A DNA stretch of 37,191 bases from Paenibacillus wynnii (lineage in GTDB: Bacteria > Bacillota > Bacilli > Paenibacillales > Paenibacillaceae). The notes under the pieces were generated by a model. That model had not been told where the DNA came from and searched no databases. It saw only the letters and a program-made list of their open reading frames with translations. The position numbers and the translations under genes are program-made. Each line of letters begins with the position of its first letter. The first letter of the stretch is position 1. Below, piece by piece: positions 25,026 to 33,843 of the stretch. The stretch is taken from assembly GCF_030812855.1 (NCBI RefSeq), contig NZ_JAUSTK010000042.1:1-37191 (forward strand), in the 5' to 3' direction.

Positions 25026-25847
25026 TTATTTCACTGCTCCGCGTGTAACGCCGCTAATAATCCATTTCTGCGCAAGCATATATACAATCAACATAGGGGC
25101 CATCGCCATTAAGTAGGAAGCAAAGGCAAGATTGGTATCCTGTCCAAACTTCGATTGAAAAATAAATTGTGCCAGTGGCAAAGTGGCTTGCGATTCTTGG
25201 TCCAGCATAATAAGAGGCAGCAAAAAGTCGTTCCAAGCCCATACCGTTGTAATGATCGCAACCGTAGCGTTAATAGGAGCAAGCAGTGGGAATACAATCT
25301 TCCAAAACGTTTGCCATACCGTAGCTCCATCTACTCTCGCAGCTTCATCAAGCTCTTGAGGCAAGCTTTTCAGATAACCAACATACAACAGGACATTAAA
25401 GGATAAGCCATAAACGATATACAGCACTATGAGGCCATACAGATTATCCAAGCCAAACTTAGAGGTTAATTTCACTACAGGGAGCATGATAATCGGAAAT
25501 GGAACAAACATCGCGCTTACAAAGTAAAAATACAAGCCTTTAAAAAATTTAAGCTCAAAGTTTTTCTTTATGGCATAGGCGACAAAGGAATTCGTGAAGA
25601 GTGTAAAGGTAACGGTTAATACTGTGATTACGGCACTATTCCGAAATTTTTGCCAGTAATCTACCTTTTCCGCAGCCATGCTGAAATTTTCCCAACGGAA
25701 CGATTTCGGAAAGGCAAGAACTCCATTTGCAATTTCCTGATTATTTTTAATAGCCAGCATCAAGGTCATATAGAGGGGAAATAACAAAAAAATGGATCCG
25801 GCAATAAGAAAACAAGTGGCTAACCAATTGGTCCGGTTTAAACGCAT
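25026..25847 (-). CDS. msmG: Sugar ABC transporter permease, MalG/MsmG-type
   Basis: 273-aa permease with six predicted helices and the EAA loop LDEAARVDGATVWQTFWKIV (about residues 181-200), typical of carbohydrate uptake family CUT1. It pairs with the permease encoded upstream; its ATG overlaps that gene's stop as TAATG. No ATPase gene is present in the cluster, as is usual for CUT1 systems of Gram-positives, which share a general MsmK/MsmX-type ATPase encoded elsewhere. The substrate, probably raffinose-type alpha-galactosides, is inferred from the downstream GH36 enzyme. Confidence 0.92.
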   Translation of the reverse strand: MRLNRTNWLATCFLIAGSIFLLFPLYMTLMLAIKNNQEIANGVLAFPKSFRWENFSMAAEKVDYWQKFRNSAVITVLTVTFTLFTNSFVAYAIKKNFELKFFKGLYFYFVSAMFVPFPIIMLPVVKLTSKFGLDNLYGLIVLYIVYGLSFNVLLYVGYLKSLPQELDEAARVDGATVWQTFWKIVFPLLAPINATVAIITTVWAWNDFLLPLIMLDQESQATLPLAQFIFQSKFGQDTNLAFASYLMAMAPMLIVYMLAQKWIISGVTRGAVK

Positions 25848-26716
25848 TATAAATTCATCTCCCTCTTCTGTAAGTAACGAAGCTGGATGAAAGAAATCGC
25901 TACAATGACCACAAAGTAAATCACAGCATTGGCCGATTGGAAAGCAAATTCATTACCCGAGAATCCATCCTTGTAAATCAAAAGTGCGATCGAACGGGTA
26001 ACTCCGAAAGGACCGCCGCCCGTCAGTGCAAGAACCTGATCGAAGACCTGTAGAAAACCCTTGAGAGAGAGCACCATATTTATGGTAAAGAACGGAGCGA
26101 TCATTGGAAACGTTATGCCCCAAAATTCCTTCCATTTGTTAGCCCCATCCAGAGCAGAGGCTTCGTATAGATCTTCAGGGATTGTCTGTAAACCTGCCAG
26201 GTACAAGACCGTGTTAAAAGCTGCAGATTGCCATACCGTAACGAATACAATGGCTAGCCATGAACCCTTCTCATTTCCGAGCGGATTAACCATCCATTTC
26301 TCAATACCTAAGTAACCCATAATATCAATCCAAAAGTTCGCAAAGAAATAGTTGAAAATATAAGCAACAATCAACATGCTTAAGATATAAGGCATAAAAT
26401 AAAGACCCTTGAAAAAGTTCTTAAATTTAACGTTACTATTCAGCGCCAGCGCTATACATAAACTTATAATATTTACAATAATTGTCGTTACGATAGCGAA
26501 TTTGAACGTAAACAAATAGGCATTCAGAATATCTATATCTTTAAAAACATTTAAATAGTTTGAGAAGCCAATAATTTTGTAAGTAGGCCGAAGTCCATTC
26601 CAATCCGTAAAACTATAAAATATCCCCATTAATGCCGGGATTGTATGAAAGATTAAAAATAATATAGAGGCGGGCAATACCATAAACATGTAGGATCCCA
26701 TATTTCTCCTCTTCAC
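25847..26716 (-). CDS. msmF: Sugar ABC transporter permease, MalF/MsmF-type
   Basis: 289-aa inner-membrane permease with six or more hydrophobic segments and an EAA loop (EDLYEASALDGANKWKEFWG). Two tandem GTG codons lie at the start. AAGGAGG is 4 bases from the first and 7 from the second, so I chose the second (26716). It is coupled to the next permease by a one-base overlap of stop and start. It belongs to the CUT1 importer with the lipoprotein encoded 82 bp upstream. Confidence 0.9.
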   Translation of the reverse strand: MKRRNMGSYMFMVLPASILFLIFHTIPALMGIFYSFTDWNGLRPTYKIIGFSNYLNVFKDIDILNAYLFTFKFAIVTTIIVNIISLCIALALNSNVKFKNFFKGLYFMPYILSMLIVAYIFNYFFANFWIDIMGYLGIEKWMVNPLGNEKGSWLAIVFVTVWQSAAFNTVLYLAGLQTIPEDLYEASALDGANKWKEFWGITFPMIAPFFTINMVLSLKGFLQVFDQVLALTGGGPFGVTRSIALLIYKDGFSGNEFAFQSANAVIYFVVIVAISFIQLRYLQKREMNL

Positions 26717-26798
26717 CACACATCCTCCTTCTCCCCATTAAAATAGGAATGAAAAGCGAAAGCCAGCTTTTCATCCCCTTTTGCAATGTTACTTCGTT

Positions 26799-28058
26799 TT
26801 AGCGATTAGCCATTTGATCATACTCAGTGTCCATTTTCTTCAAAGCGTCATCTACATTTTTCTTCTGCATAAATTCTTGCAGGATTACGTCGAGTGCCAT
26901 ACCGTTAATGTAGTGATCTGGAAAGTCTGCTACACGACCTTCTTCGAAGATAGGTTTAAGGTCTGCATATACTTCATCATTTTGAAAAACATTTTTAATG
27001 GCCGAAAATGATTTTTGCTCATTCACATATTGCTGAGCGTTATCCTCTTGCATCATGAAGTCGATAAATTTCGTTGCTTCCTCCGTAACTTCGGATGTAG
27101 CAGAGAGAGAAAATAACACATCTACACCAGAAACAAGAAAGTTCTTAGATTTATCATTGCTTAATGGGTAAGGGAATACGCCAAGTTTAAGTTCAGGATT
27201 TGCCTTCATAATTTCTGGAACGGCCCATACACCTTGAAGGTACATTACCGAAGAGCCTTTAGCGAATTTCGCGTTCCCATCATTATAACCGTCGGCGAAA
27301 CGATCTCCAGATTGACCATTCTGCATAAACTCAATGTATTGAGCCAATAGGTCTTTATGGTCAGCCGCGAAGGTAGTTTTACCCGCTTTACGATCTGCAT
27401 AAAAAGTAGAGGGCTGCAGGTCAGCTACGAATACATTCCAAGCAGGAAGAACGGTCCAAGCGTCTTTAAAGGTCAAATGGAATGGGACTTTACCTGCTGC
27501 TTTAATGGTTTCCAAGACCTTATCCATTTCGTCTTTAGTCGTTGGGATCGTTAAACCCAGGGCTGTGAATTCATCTTTGTTGTAGATGATACCATTTGCA
27601 TTCGCAGCAAAAGGGACACCGAAAAGCTTTTCAGAACCTGTAATCAATTGCAGTGTTTTCTTGTAGTTCTCGATAACATTAGCCTGACCAGGATAATTAG
27701 TCATATCGGCCAGGATCCCGTTTGTGGCAAGGTCTTCGAATTGGGCATCCCCGCCAACCGATATGATATCCGGCACCTCACCCTTCGCTATACGTGTTTT
27801 TAGAACCGTAGCCGCTTCAGGAACATTAGTCTGAACAATGTCGATGCCAGGATTCGCTGCTTCGAATTTTGCTATCAATGTCTCATAAGTAGCAACTGCT
27901 TCGGATTTATATTGGAAAAACTCGACTTTTACTTTATCGCCACTGTTAGAAGCGCCTTCTTTAGTACTGTTGTCAGATGCCTCTTGACTGCCCCCACAGG
28001 CGCTTAGCGTGGATATTACTACAAGCAAAGCAAGTGCAAGAGATAATGGTTTTTTCAT
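26799..28058 (-). CDS. msmE: Sugar ABC transporter substrate-binding lipoprotein, MsmE-type
   Basis: 419-aa extracellular sugar-binding lipoprotein of family 1. The signal peptide ends LSACGG (Cys21), followed by a Ser/Asn/Glu-rich linker and the SBP fold (IDIVQTNVPEAATVLKTRIA, GVPFAANANGIIYNKD, KFIDFMMQEDNAQQY). Upstream in-frame ATGs to 28145 exist but lack a signal peptide context. A G-rich ribosome binding site (GGGGGGG) precedes 28058. It delivers sugar to the two downstream permeases. The alpha-galactoside ligand is inferred from the operon. Confidence 0.93.
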   Translation of the reverse strand: MKKPLSLALALLVVISTLSACGGSQEASDNSTKEGASNSGDKVKVEFFQYKSEAVATYETLIAKFEAANPGIDIVQTNVPEAATVLKTRIAKGEVPDIISVGGDAQFEDLATNGILADMTNYPGQANVIENYKKTLQLITGSEKLFGVPFAANANGIIYNKDEFTALGLTIPTTKDEMDKVLETIKAAGKVPFHLTFKDAWTVLPAWNVFVADLQPSTFYADRKAGKTTFAADHKDLLAQYIEFMQNGQSGDRFADGYNDGNAKFAKGSSVMYLQGVWAVPEIMKANPELKLGVFPYPLSNDKSKNFLVSGVDVLFSLSATSEVTEEATKFIDFMMQEDNAQQYVNEQKSFSAIKNVFQNDEVYADLKPIFEEGRVADFPDHYINGMALDVILQEFMQKKNVDDALKKMDTEYDQMANR

Positions 28059-28136
28059 TGAACTGACCCCCCCGAAATTTAAGTTGAATACGAACTTCAT
28101 TTCCGATACAATAACATTGGTGTTTTTCCAAACCGG

Positions 28137-28158
28137 CCTAGTCATTCCCGTGACTAGG
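28137..28158. terminator. Hairpin between lacI and msmE genes
   Basis: CCTAGTCA and TGACTAGG form a perfect 8-bp stem with a 6-base loop in the 151-bp gap between regulator and binding-protein gene. Read on the minus strand, no strong T-tract follows. It may separate the weak regulator transcript from the abundant transporter mRNA, or stabilise the 5' end of the latter. Confidence 0.5.
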
Positions 28159-28209
28159 TCTTTTGTTTACTTTGTTCCATAAATCACCTCCCCCAAAAAA
28201 TCTACAAAT

Positions 28210-29253
28210 TTAATTATTCATGTTTATGTGTCCTCCGCAGGTGTCTCGAACCACTAGCTCTGTTTCGATCGTAACGTGAACGGCTGTTTCTCTTCCTTCC
28301 AAACGTTCCATAAGAAGTTGTACCGCCGTTCTAGCAATCTGCTCCGGAAATACTTTCACACTAGTCAAAGGCGGATTCATAAATGCAGAAACTTCAATAT
28401 CGTCAAAGCCTATGATCGCCATCTCCTCAGGCACCTTCACCTGTTGTTCATTCAACGCCCGAAGGGCGCCAATAGCCATAGGATCACTGGCAACAAAGCA
28501 AGCTCTTGGACGATTCGGTCTTCCAAGCAGTTCTTTCATTTGCTCGTACCCGCTCGCTGTACTCCAATCCCCAAGGAACATATAATCTTCACTAAACAGT
28601 CCCTTCTCCTTCATTAGTTGCTCAAAGTAAACTTGGCGCTTATCTACTACAGGTTCTCCTTCATGTTTGGCCCAGAGCTTGTAAAGGTAATCCCGTCCTC
28701 CAATCATGCCGATATCCGGGTATCCAAGAGCTGTAAAGTGTTCAACCACATCTTTTACTGCCTGCTTAAAGTTGATGCTGACTGAATCATACCCCCTTAA
28801 TTCTTCTTGGGTATGGTTAACCAAAACGATAGACTTCTTATTAGGGAAAATCCTATGGATATCCTCCGTATCAATAGAACCCACGACGATCAGCCCATCC
28901 ATTTGTTGACATGCTGCTGGGTCCACTTCGTTTCCTCTAATAACTCTCCCAATGGGAATTCCAAGCTCATCACATTTTTTTTCGACGCTAATACGGATTT
29001 TGGAGAAATACGGATCCTCTTTTTCATCATCGGCAGAGATCCAGATAAGCAAGCCTACTTGCTTACTTGATAAATCGCTTTCTTGCTTCAGTCGCTTCAC
29101 ACGGTTTGGCTTATATTGCATCTGTTCTGCAATTTGAAAAATTCTCTCGCGCGTCCCTTCACTTACAGAAAGAGTGGCATCATTATTTAATACACGGGAA
29201 ACAGTTGCCGCCGATACATTGGCTTGTATTGCTATTTCTTTTAATGTAGCCAT
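28210..29253 (-). CDS. LacI family transcriptional regulator (MsmR/GalR-type)
   Basis: 347-aa repressor. The N-terminal helix-turn-helix ATLKEIAIQANVSAATVSRV with the hinge NNDATLSVSEGTRERI is followed by a periplasmic-binding-like effector domain (about 60-345; GIGALRALNEQQVKVPEEMAIIGFDD-type end). An in-frame ATG four codons earlier is less well placed; AAAGGTG favours 29253. It heads the msm-aga cluster and presumably senses an alpha-galactoside or galactose. It could also act on the GH30 promoter sites 15 kb away, but that is speculative. Confidence 0.92.
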   Translation of the reverse strand: MATLKEIAIQANVSAATVSRVLNNDATLSVSEGTRERIFQIAEQMQYKPNRVKRLKQESDLSSKQVGLLIWISADDEKEDPYFSKIRISVEKKCDELGIPIGRVIRGNEVDPAACQQMDGLIVVGSIDTEDIHRIFPNKKSIVLVNHTQEELRGYDSVSINFKQAVKDVVEHFTALGYPDIGMIGGRDYLYKLWAKHEGEPVVDKRQVYFEQLMKEKGLFSEDYMFLGDWSTASGYEQMKELLGRPNRPRACFVASDPMAIGALRALNEQQVKVPEEMAIIGFDDIEVSAFMNPPLTSVKVFPEQIARTAVQLLMERLEGRETAVHVTIETELVVRDTCGGHINMNN

Positions 29254-29271
29254 TAAATACAGCACCTTTTA

Positions 29272-29290
29272 GTTAATTTATTTACTTAAC
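29272..29290. promoter_or_regulatory. Candidate LacI-family operator at the regulator's transcription start
   Basis: GTTAA (29272-29276) and TTAAC (29286-29290) form a 19-bp imperfect dyad located just downstream of the -10 of the regulator promoter, the usual place for autorepression. Related A/T-rich TTAGTTAA and TTACGTAA sequences occur at 29347-29362. It lacks the central CG common in this family, so confidence is modest. Confidence 0.4.
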
Positions 29291-29296
29291 AAACAA

Positions 29297-29325
29297 ATTG
29301 TAACATGCACAAAAATGTATTGCAA
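29297..29325 (-). promoter_or_regulatory. Sigma-A promoter of the LacI-family regulator
   Basis: On the minus strand TTGCAA (29320-29325) and TACAAT (29297-29302) are spaced by exactly 17 bp. Both hexamers match consensus in at least four positions. Confidence 0.7.
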
Positions 29326-29520
29326 GCCCTTTCATCAGCGTTTTATTAGTTAAATTACGTAAAAATCACAAAAAATATAGGTATTAAGTTAATGCATCTC
29401 CTTTTTTTCTGATCAGTTCTGTTTCTCAATATGATATTTTACTTAATAATTTACTCGATTTAATTTCTCTCGTCTTCAGTATTATTCTGCACATCTTTAC
29501 TGCATCGTTTTCGCAAATCA
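29326..29520. other. A/T-rich intergenic stretch
   Basis: Between the regulator promoter and the nitroreductase terminator. Very A/T-rich with scattered TTAAGTAA-like words, and no gene or clear structure. It may contain further repressor sites. Confidence 0.4.
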
Positions 29521-29559
29521 AAAAAAGACCTCTACCACTAGGCAAGTGGTAATGAGGCC
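29521..29559 (-). terminator. Terminator of the nitroreductase-family gene
   Basis: Read on the minus strand, GGCCTCATTACCACT pairs with AGTGGTAGAGGTC (one bulge) and is followed by TTTTTT. It lies 38 bp past the stop at 29598. Confidence 0.85.
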
Positions 29560-29597
29560 TATTTCGCACGGCAACACATCTACTATAATCTCGTTTT

Positions 29598-30350
29598 TTA
29601 TTGCTTCATAAAGCCTTTCCCGTGTAAAAACTCCTTCATATGCAGCCGGGTTGGTTCTGCCAGGCGCTTCGCCATAATAGCTGACCATGGCGCAGCATTC
29701 GCTCCACCCGTCCGTTCCCGCATATATTCGCTTGTCACTTCATCATAAACTTTAACCTGCTCTACCATAGTTTCAGCATTATAGCGTTCGCGATGCAATA
29801 CAGCCTGCAGCGGAAGACGCGGGCGCTGCCCCGCCGTTCCGGCGGGATACCCTATGCACATACCGAATAAGGGATAGACTAAATCAGGTAATCCAAGCAG
29901 CTCCGACACCTCCGCTATACAGTTGCGAATTCCCCCGATATACACGATCCCAAGATCCAACGATTCTGCCGCCACGGCTGCATTCTGCGCAGCTAATGCC
30001 ACATCAACGGTAGCAACAATCAAGTTCTCTGTGGAATCCTCGTAACTGGTAGCCCCATCTAAGTGAGGTTTCGCAACCTCTCGAAGACGGTATAGATCAG
30101 CACACCAAACGAGGAATATCGGGCATTGTTCTATATAAACCTGATTGCCAGCTAGACCTGCAAGTTTTGACTTGAGGGCTTGGTCTGTAACAGCAATGAC
30201 ACTGTAGGCCTGAACGTTACTGGATGTAGATGCCATCTGGCCCGCTTCTATAATGGCAGCCAACTGTTCCTCTGTCACCGGCTTATCCGTAAATTGGCGT
30301 ACAGAACCATGCCGCTTCAACAGTTGAAGCGTTTCGTTGCTTAGTTTCAT
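29598..30350 (-). CDS. NADPH-dependent flavin/nitro reductase (NfsA/NfrA family)
   Basis: 250-aa FMN-dependent oxidoreductase of the nitroreductase superfamily, NfsA/NfrA1 branch. Visible FMN-contact segments: HGSVRQFTDKPV (14-25), MASTSSNVQAYSVI (39-52), and GIVYIGGIRN (about 133-142). The family-typical GYPAG-turn and PRLPLQAVLHRERY (about 179-195) follow. The usual length is 240-250 aa. Such cytosolic enzymes reduce nitro compounds, quinones, flavins or chromate with NADPH, and the physiological substrate is often unclear. A GGGGAG ribosome binding site precedes the ATG. Single-gene transcript. Confidence 0.92.
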   Translation of the reverse strand: MKLSNETLQLLKRHGSVRQFTDKPVTEEQLAAIIEAGQMASTSSNVQAYSVIAVTDQALKSKLAGLAGNQVYIEQCPIFLVWCADLYRLREVAKPHLDGATSYEDSTENLIVATVDVALAAQNAAVAAESLDLGIVYIGGIRNCIAEVSELLGLPDLVYPLFGMCIGYPAGTAGQRPRLPLQAVLHRERYNAETMVEQVKVYDEVTSEYMRERTGGANAAPWSAIMAKRLAEPTRLHMKEFLHGKGFMKQ

Positions 30351-30456
30351 TATACATTCGCTCCCCGTGGCTTATTTGCCAAAATGCCTATCTCCTATTA
30401 TTAACACAAAAAGCCAATAAACAAAAAAATGCCACGGAAACCTAGTAAAAAAAACA

Positions 30457-30480
30457 AAGAGGGTGTCCCAAAAGCCATGA
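30457..30480. repeat. Half copy of the GGGCTGTCCCA hairpin repeat
   Basis: AAAGAGGGTGTCCCAAAAGCC matches one arm of the hairpin found at both window ends, but the opposite arm is absent. The 51-bp tandem array begins directly after it, as if the array interrupted or replaced the rest. Confidence 0.55.
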
Positions 30481-30481
30481 C

Positions 30482-30750
30482 CTACTAGCGCTGAATCAAG
30501 TGTATTTATACATTTGAATGGCTGTAATCGAGCTACTGGTGCTGAATCAAGTGTATTTATACATTTGAATGGCTGTAATCGAGCTACTAGCGCTGAATCA
30601 AGTGTATTTATACATTTGAATGGCTGTAATCGAGCTACTGGTGCTGAATCAAGTGTATTATTACATTTGATTGGCTGGAATCGAGCCACTGGTGCGGAAT
30701 CAAGTGTATTTATACATTTGAATGGCTGGAATCGGCCTACTAGGGCGGGG
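30482..30750. repeat. 51-bp tandem repeat array (five full copies plus a partial)
   Basis: Copies begin at 30482, 30533, 30584, 30635 and 30686, with a partial at 30737, at an exact 51-bp period and with few substitutions (the last two are most diverged). Each unit contains the near-palindrome AGTGTATTTATACATT. Because 51 is a multiple of 3, both strands stay open for long stretches, but no ribosome binding site or family supports a protein. There are no spacers, so it is not a CRISPR array. Confidence 0.93.
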
Positions 30751-30852
30751 AATTGATCGGCTGCAGGTTAGAAAGTAATAAATGCTTTAAGCCACCTTCG
30801 CTGTTTTGGGGGAACGGAATAATGGCAGAGGCAAGCTGCTAAGAACCAAAAA

Positions 30853-30896
30853 GGGGCTGTCCCATAAGCCATGAAAAGGCTACTTGGGACGGCCCC
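30853..30896. terminator. GGGGCTGTCCCA hairpin repeat
   Basis: GGGGCTGTCCCA pairs with TGGGACGGCCCC, and AAGCC with GGCT inside. It is the same design as the hairpins at 186-229 and 36963-37006, with several compensating or divergent bases. No T-tract is obvious, and neighbouring genes do not clearly use it. Confidence 0.65.
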
Positions 30897-30919
30897 GCTG
30901 TCTTTGAGTCGGATTGACT

Positions 30920-31095
30920 TGTGCACTTGGTGTGGACGCTCCACGAACGGACCGTTGCTCCAATCGCTGTGCTCTCCAGATTTTATTTATTTCCCTTAGC
31001 GGTAAAAATCCGGAGACAGTTTATGCTTTCGAAGCTAGTTTTCCTTCGGAAAACTTTCGGGCGACCGCTACCACTTTTCCGCAATCAGTCCGTCC
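30920..31095 (-). repeat. Dispersed intergenic repeat, copy B
   Basis: On the minus strand this region carries GTCTCCGGATTT, ACCGCTA, AAATAAA, AATCTGGAGA and CACAGCG in the same order as copy A at 4912-5050. It additionally contains the hairpin AGTTTTCC-TTC-GGAAAACT at about 31036-31054. It is open in one plus-strand frame, but that is probably incidental. Confidence 0.6.
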
Positions 31096-31191
31096 TCTCC
31101 GCTGCTTTGAGCAGAAAAAGTTTCTACAATCCTTCTAAAATCAAAAAAAAGAAACCTTTCTTTGGTAAAATGGAAGTGCGACCAACCATTT

Positions 31192-31345
31192 CAAAGGTGA
31201 GGTTTCTTTTGTACATTCAATATACCATGGACCAACTTTGCTTGCCAATGAATCTGGAAGAAGATATTCCTGAAAACCACCTCGTTCGCGTCGTGAATAC
31301 CGCCGTCAATCGGCTGGACGACACCACCTTTGACGCTGTACCAAT
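31192..31345 (+). pseudogene. Truncated IS1182-type transposase (5' end only)
   Basis: The start of an IS1182-family transposase is recognisable: YTMDQLCLPMNLEEDIPENH and LVRVVNTAVNRLDD, followed by TFDAV. Homology ends abruptly near 31343, where the sequence runs into the 3' end of the copA gene on the other strand. The rest of the element, including the catalytic region and right end, is absent from this window. Upstream GGAAGTGCGACCAACC may be part of the original left end. Confidence 0.75.
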
Positions 31346-31367
31346 GTCAGAAGGAAAGGCTGCAGTT

Positions 31368-33836
31368 TTACAGCTTCACCCGCTGCAGACGTAGTGCATT
31401 CAGAACAACGGATACGGAGCTGAATGCCATGGCTGCACCTGCAAGCCAAGGCGCCAGAAAGCCCAAGGCTGCGATAGGTATTCCAATCGTATTGTAGGCG
31501 AGGGCCCAGAACATATTCTGCTTAATATTGTTCATGGTCTTGCGGCTCATTCGGATCGCATCGGGGATGCTCTTCAAATCACCCCGCATAAGGGTAATGT
31601 CCGCTGCCTCCATAGCTACATCCGTACCGGTGCCGATAGCCATACCCGTATCTGCCGTAGCTAAGGCAGGGGCATCGTTAATACCGTCACCGACCATGGC
31701 GACCTTCACTCCGCCCTGTTGCAATCTGCGAATTTCCTCTGCCTTTCCTTCAGGAAGTACCTCAGCTAAGACTTTGGTAATCCCCGCCTGTTCAGCGATG
31801 GCCTGTGCTGTGGTCTGATTGTCCCCCGTGATCATAACCACTTCAATTCCCATTTCATGAAGAGAAGCTACTGCGGCCCGGGATGTTTCCTTAATGGTAT
31901 CGGCAACGGCTACTATTCCCTCACAAACGTCGTTCACAGCAATAATCATAGCTGTCTTTCCCTGCTGTTCCAACTCTTTCATCAAGCCCATCCATGGGCT
32001 GATATCTATACCCTTCTCATCCATCATCCGCCGGGTGCCAATATTTACAGCCTGACCTGCAACAACAGCGGAGATACCCCGCCCAGGTATATTCACAAAT
32101 TGCTCAGCGGCTGGCAATTCTAACCCTCTATCAGAAGCACCTGCTACAATTGCATCGGCAAGAGGATGCTCTGAAAGCTTCTCGGCGGCTGCAACGATGG
32201 ACAGCAGACGATCCTCGGCGTCCCGGTTCCCCGGAGCGGATATCGCAGCAGTTGTCACTACATCCGTCAACACCGGTTTACCGTTCGTTACGGTCCCCGT
32301 TTTATCTAATACAACAACCTTGATTCCCTGTGCCGCTTCCAGATGTTCTCCACCCTTGAACAGAATACCCAGCTCTGCCGCGCGGCCTGAGCCTGCCATA
32401 ATCGAGGTCGGCGTTGCCAGCCCCAAGGCGCATGGACAAGCAATAACCAACACTGCGATTGCTTTTTCCAACGCTTCGGCGAACTCACCCGGAGATGCCC
32501 ACAGATACCACACTAAGAACGTTAAGGCTGCGATGCCTACTACGATCGGTACAAAGATGCCTGAAATCACATCAGCAATCCGCTGAATAGGCGCTTTAGA
32601 GCCTTGAGCTTCCTCCACCACTTTGATAATCTGGGCCAGCGCTGTATCCCGCCCCACTTTGGTAGCTCTTACTTTAAGCACACCGTTTGTATTCAGTGTA
32701 GCGCCGATAACAGAGTCACCCTTCTGTTTCTCAACGGGGATACTTTCACCGGTCAGCATAGATTCATCAACAGAAGAGAATCCTTCGACGACTTCTCCAT
32801 CCACAGGGATCTTAGTTCCAGGCTTCACCATTACGATGTCACCGGGAATGACTTCTTCTATTGAAATGCTCATCTCTGCGCCGTCCCTGATCACGAGCGC
32901 GGTTTTGGCTTGCAGACCCATCAAGCTTTTGATGGCATTGGAGGAACGGCCCTTGGCCAACGCTTCAAACCATTTACCCACAAGAATGAGCGTAATCAAC
33001 ACAGCACTGGTCTCATAATACATTTCCACGGTATGATTCATACCGTTCATATTCAGAGAATCAATCGTCAAATATAAACTATAGAAATAAGCTGCCGAAG
33101 TACCTAACACTACCAGCACATCCATGTTGGCACTGCCGTTGCGGAGCGCCTTATATGCACCCACGTAGAACTGCCATCCGATAATGAACTGTACAGGTGT
33201 AGCCAAAATAAGCTGGAACCACGGATTCATCAGCAGTTCGGGCACTGGAATCCATGACGTGAACGAGAAATGACCTACCATCGCCCACAGCAATGGAAAG
33301 GACAGAATCGCAGAGATGATCCATTTACGCCGTTTGTTAAGGATCTCCAACTCCCGGTGATCGGCACTGTCTTTGCGCTCCTCTTTCAAAGTAGCTTTGT
33401 AACCGATGCTGCTTACCTTCTCCATAATTTCGCGTGTGCCTATAGTTCCGGGGGTATACTCCACATGTGCGGTTTCCAGCGCCAGATTCACGTTCACCTG
33501 GGCGATGCCTGGCATCCGTCCCAACACCTTCTCAATCCGCGCGGAACAAGCCGCACAGGTCATACCCGTAATATCGAAGTCCGCCGCTTCTCTAACCGTA
33601 TCATAGCCAAGAGCTCGAATCTTCTCTTCTATTTGAGGCAACCCTGACACCTTTGGGTCAAAACCTACCGTCGCTTGCTCCAGCGCCAGATTTACATTCG
33701 CACGGGACACTCCCTCCATCCGGGACAGCCCCTTCTCAATCCGTGCCGCACACGCAGAGCAAGTCATACCGGTAATTTGTACCGTCATTTGCTGCTCACC
33801 GTTACCTGTTGGTGTTGCGTTGCCCATTTGATTCAC
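31368..33836 (-). CDS. copA: Copper-exporting P1B-type ATPase CopA
   Basis: 822-aa heavy-metal ATPase. Two N-terminal metal-binding domains (GMTCSAC with Cys26/Cys29, and GMTCAAC with Cys94/Cys97), eight-helix transport core with the CPC ion motif in IACPCALGLATP, TGES actuator motif, phosphorylation site DKTGTVT, SEHPLADAI (HP motif) and GDGINDAPAL. All catalytic elements are intact. It exports Cu(I) across the cell membrane. The chosen ATG follows AGGTGG; an alternative in-frame ATG at residue 17 (33788) starts directly at the first metal-binding domain. A CsoR box lies just upstream. CopZ and CsoR precede it on the same strand. Confidence 0.95.
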   Translation of the reverse strand: MNQMGNATPTGNGEQQMTVQITGMTCSACAARIEKGLSRMEGVSRANVNLALEQATVGFDPKVSGLPQIEEKIRALGYDTVREAADFDITGMTCAACSARIEKVLGRMPGIAQVNVNLALETAHVEYTPGTIGTREIMEKVSSIGYKATLKEERKDSADHRELEILNKRRKWIISAILSFPLLWAMVGHFSFTSWIPVPELLMNPWFQLILATPVQFIIGWQFYVGAYKALRNGSANMDVLVVLGTSAAYFYSLYLTIDSLNMNGMNHTVEMYYETSAVLITLILVGKWFEALAKGRSSNAIKSLMGLQAKTALVIRDGAEMSISIEEVIPGDIVMVKPGTKIPVDGEVVEGFSSVDESMLTGESIPVEKQKGDSVIGATLNTNGVLKVRATKVGRDTALAQIIKVVEEAQGSKAPIQRIADVISGIFVPIVVGIAALTFLVWYLWASPGEFAEALEKAIAVLVIACPCALGLATPTSIMAGSGRAAELGILFKGGEHLEAAQGIKVVVLDKTGTVTNGKPVLTDVVTTAAISAPGNRDAEDRLLSIVAAAEKLSEHPLADAIVAGASDRGLELPAAEQFVNIPGRGISAVVAGQAVNIGTRRMMDEKGIDISPWMGLMKELEQQGKTAMIIAVNDVCEGIVAVADTIKETSRAAVASLHEMGIEVVMITGDNQTTAQAIAEQAGITKVLAEVLPEGKAEEIRRLQQGGVKVAMVGDGINDAPALATADTGMAIGTGTDVAMEAADITLMRGDLKSIPDAIRMSRKTMNNIKQNMFWALAYNTIGIPIAALGFLAPWLAGAAMAFSSVSVVLNALRLQRVKL

Positions 33837-33843
33837 CCACCTT

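Noticed and set aside
30482..30750. CRISPR array
   Set aside because: The units are contiguous 51-bp copies without unique spacers, and no cas genes are present.
30372..30756. Repeat proteins encoded on either strand of the tandem array
   Set aside because: Open frames follow from the 51-bp period; there is no ribosome binding site, the predicted sequence is only the repeat, and both strands are equally open.
30921..31394. A 157-aa plus-strand protein spanning the repeat and the transposase fragment
   Set aside because: It merges non-coding repeat sequence, an IS1182 transposase start and antisense copA sequence; no single family covers it.
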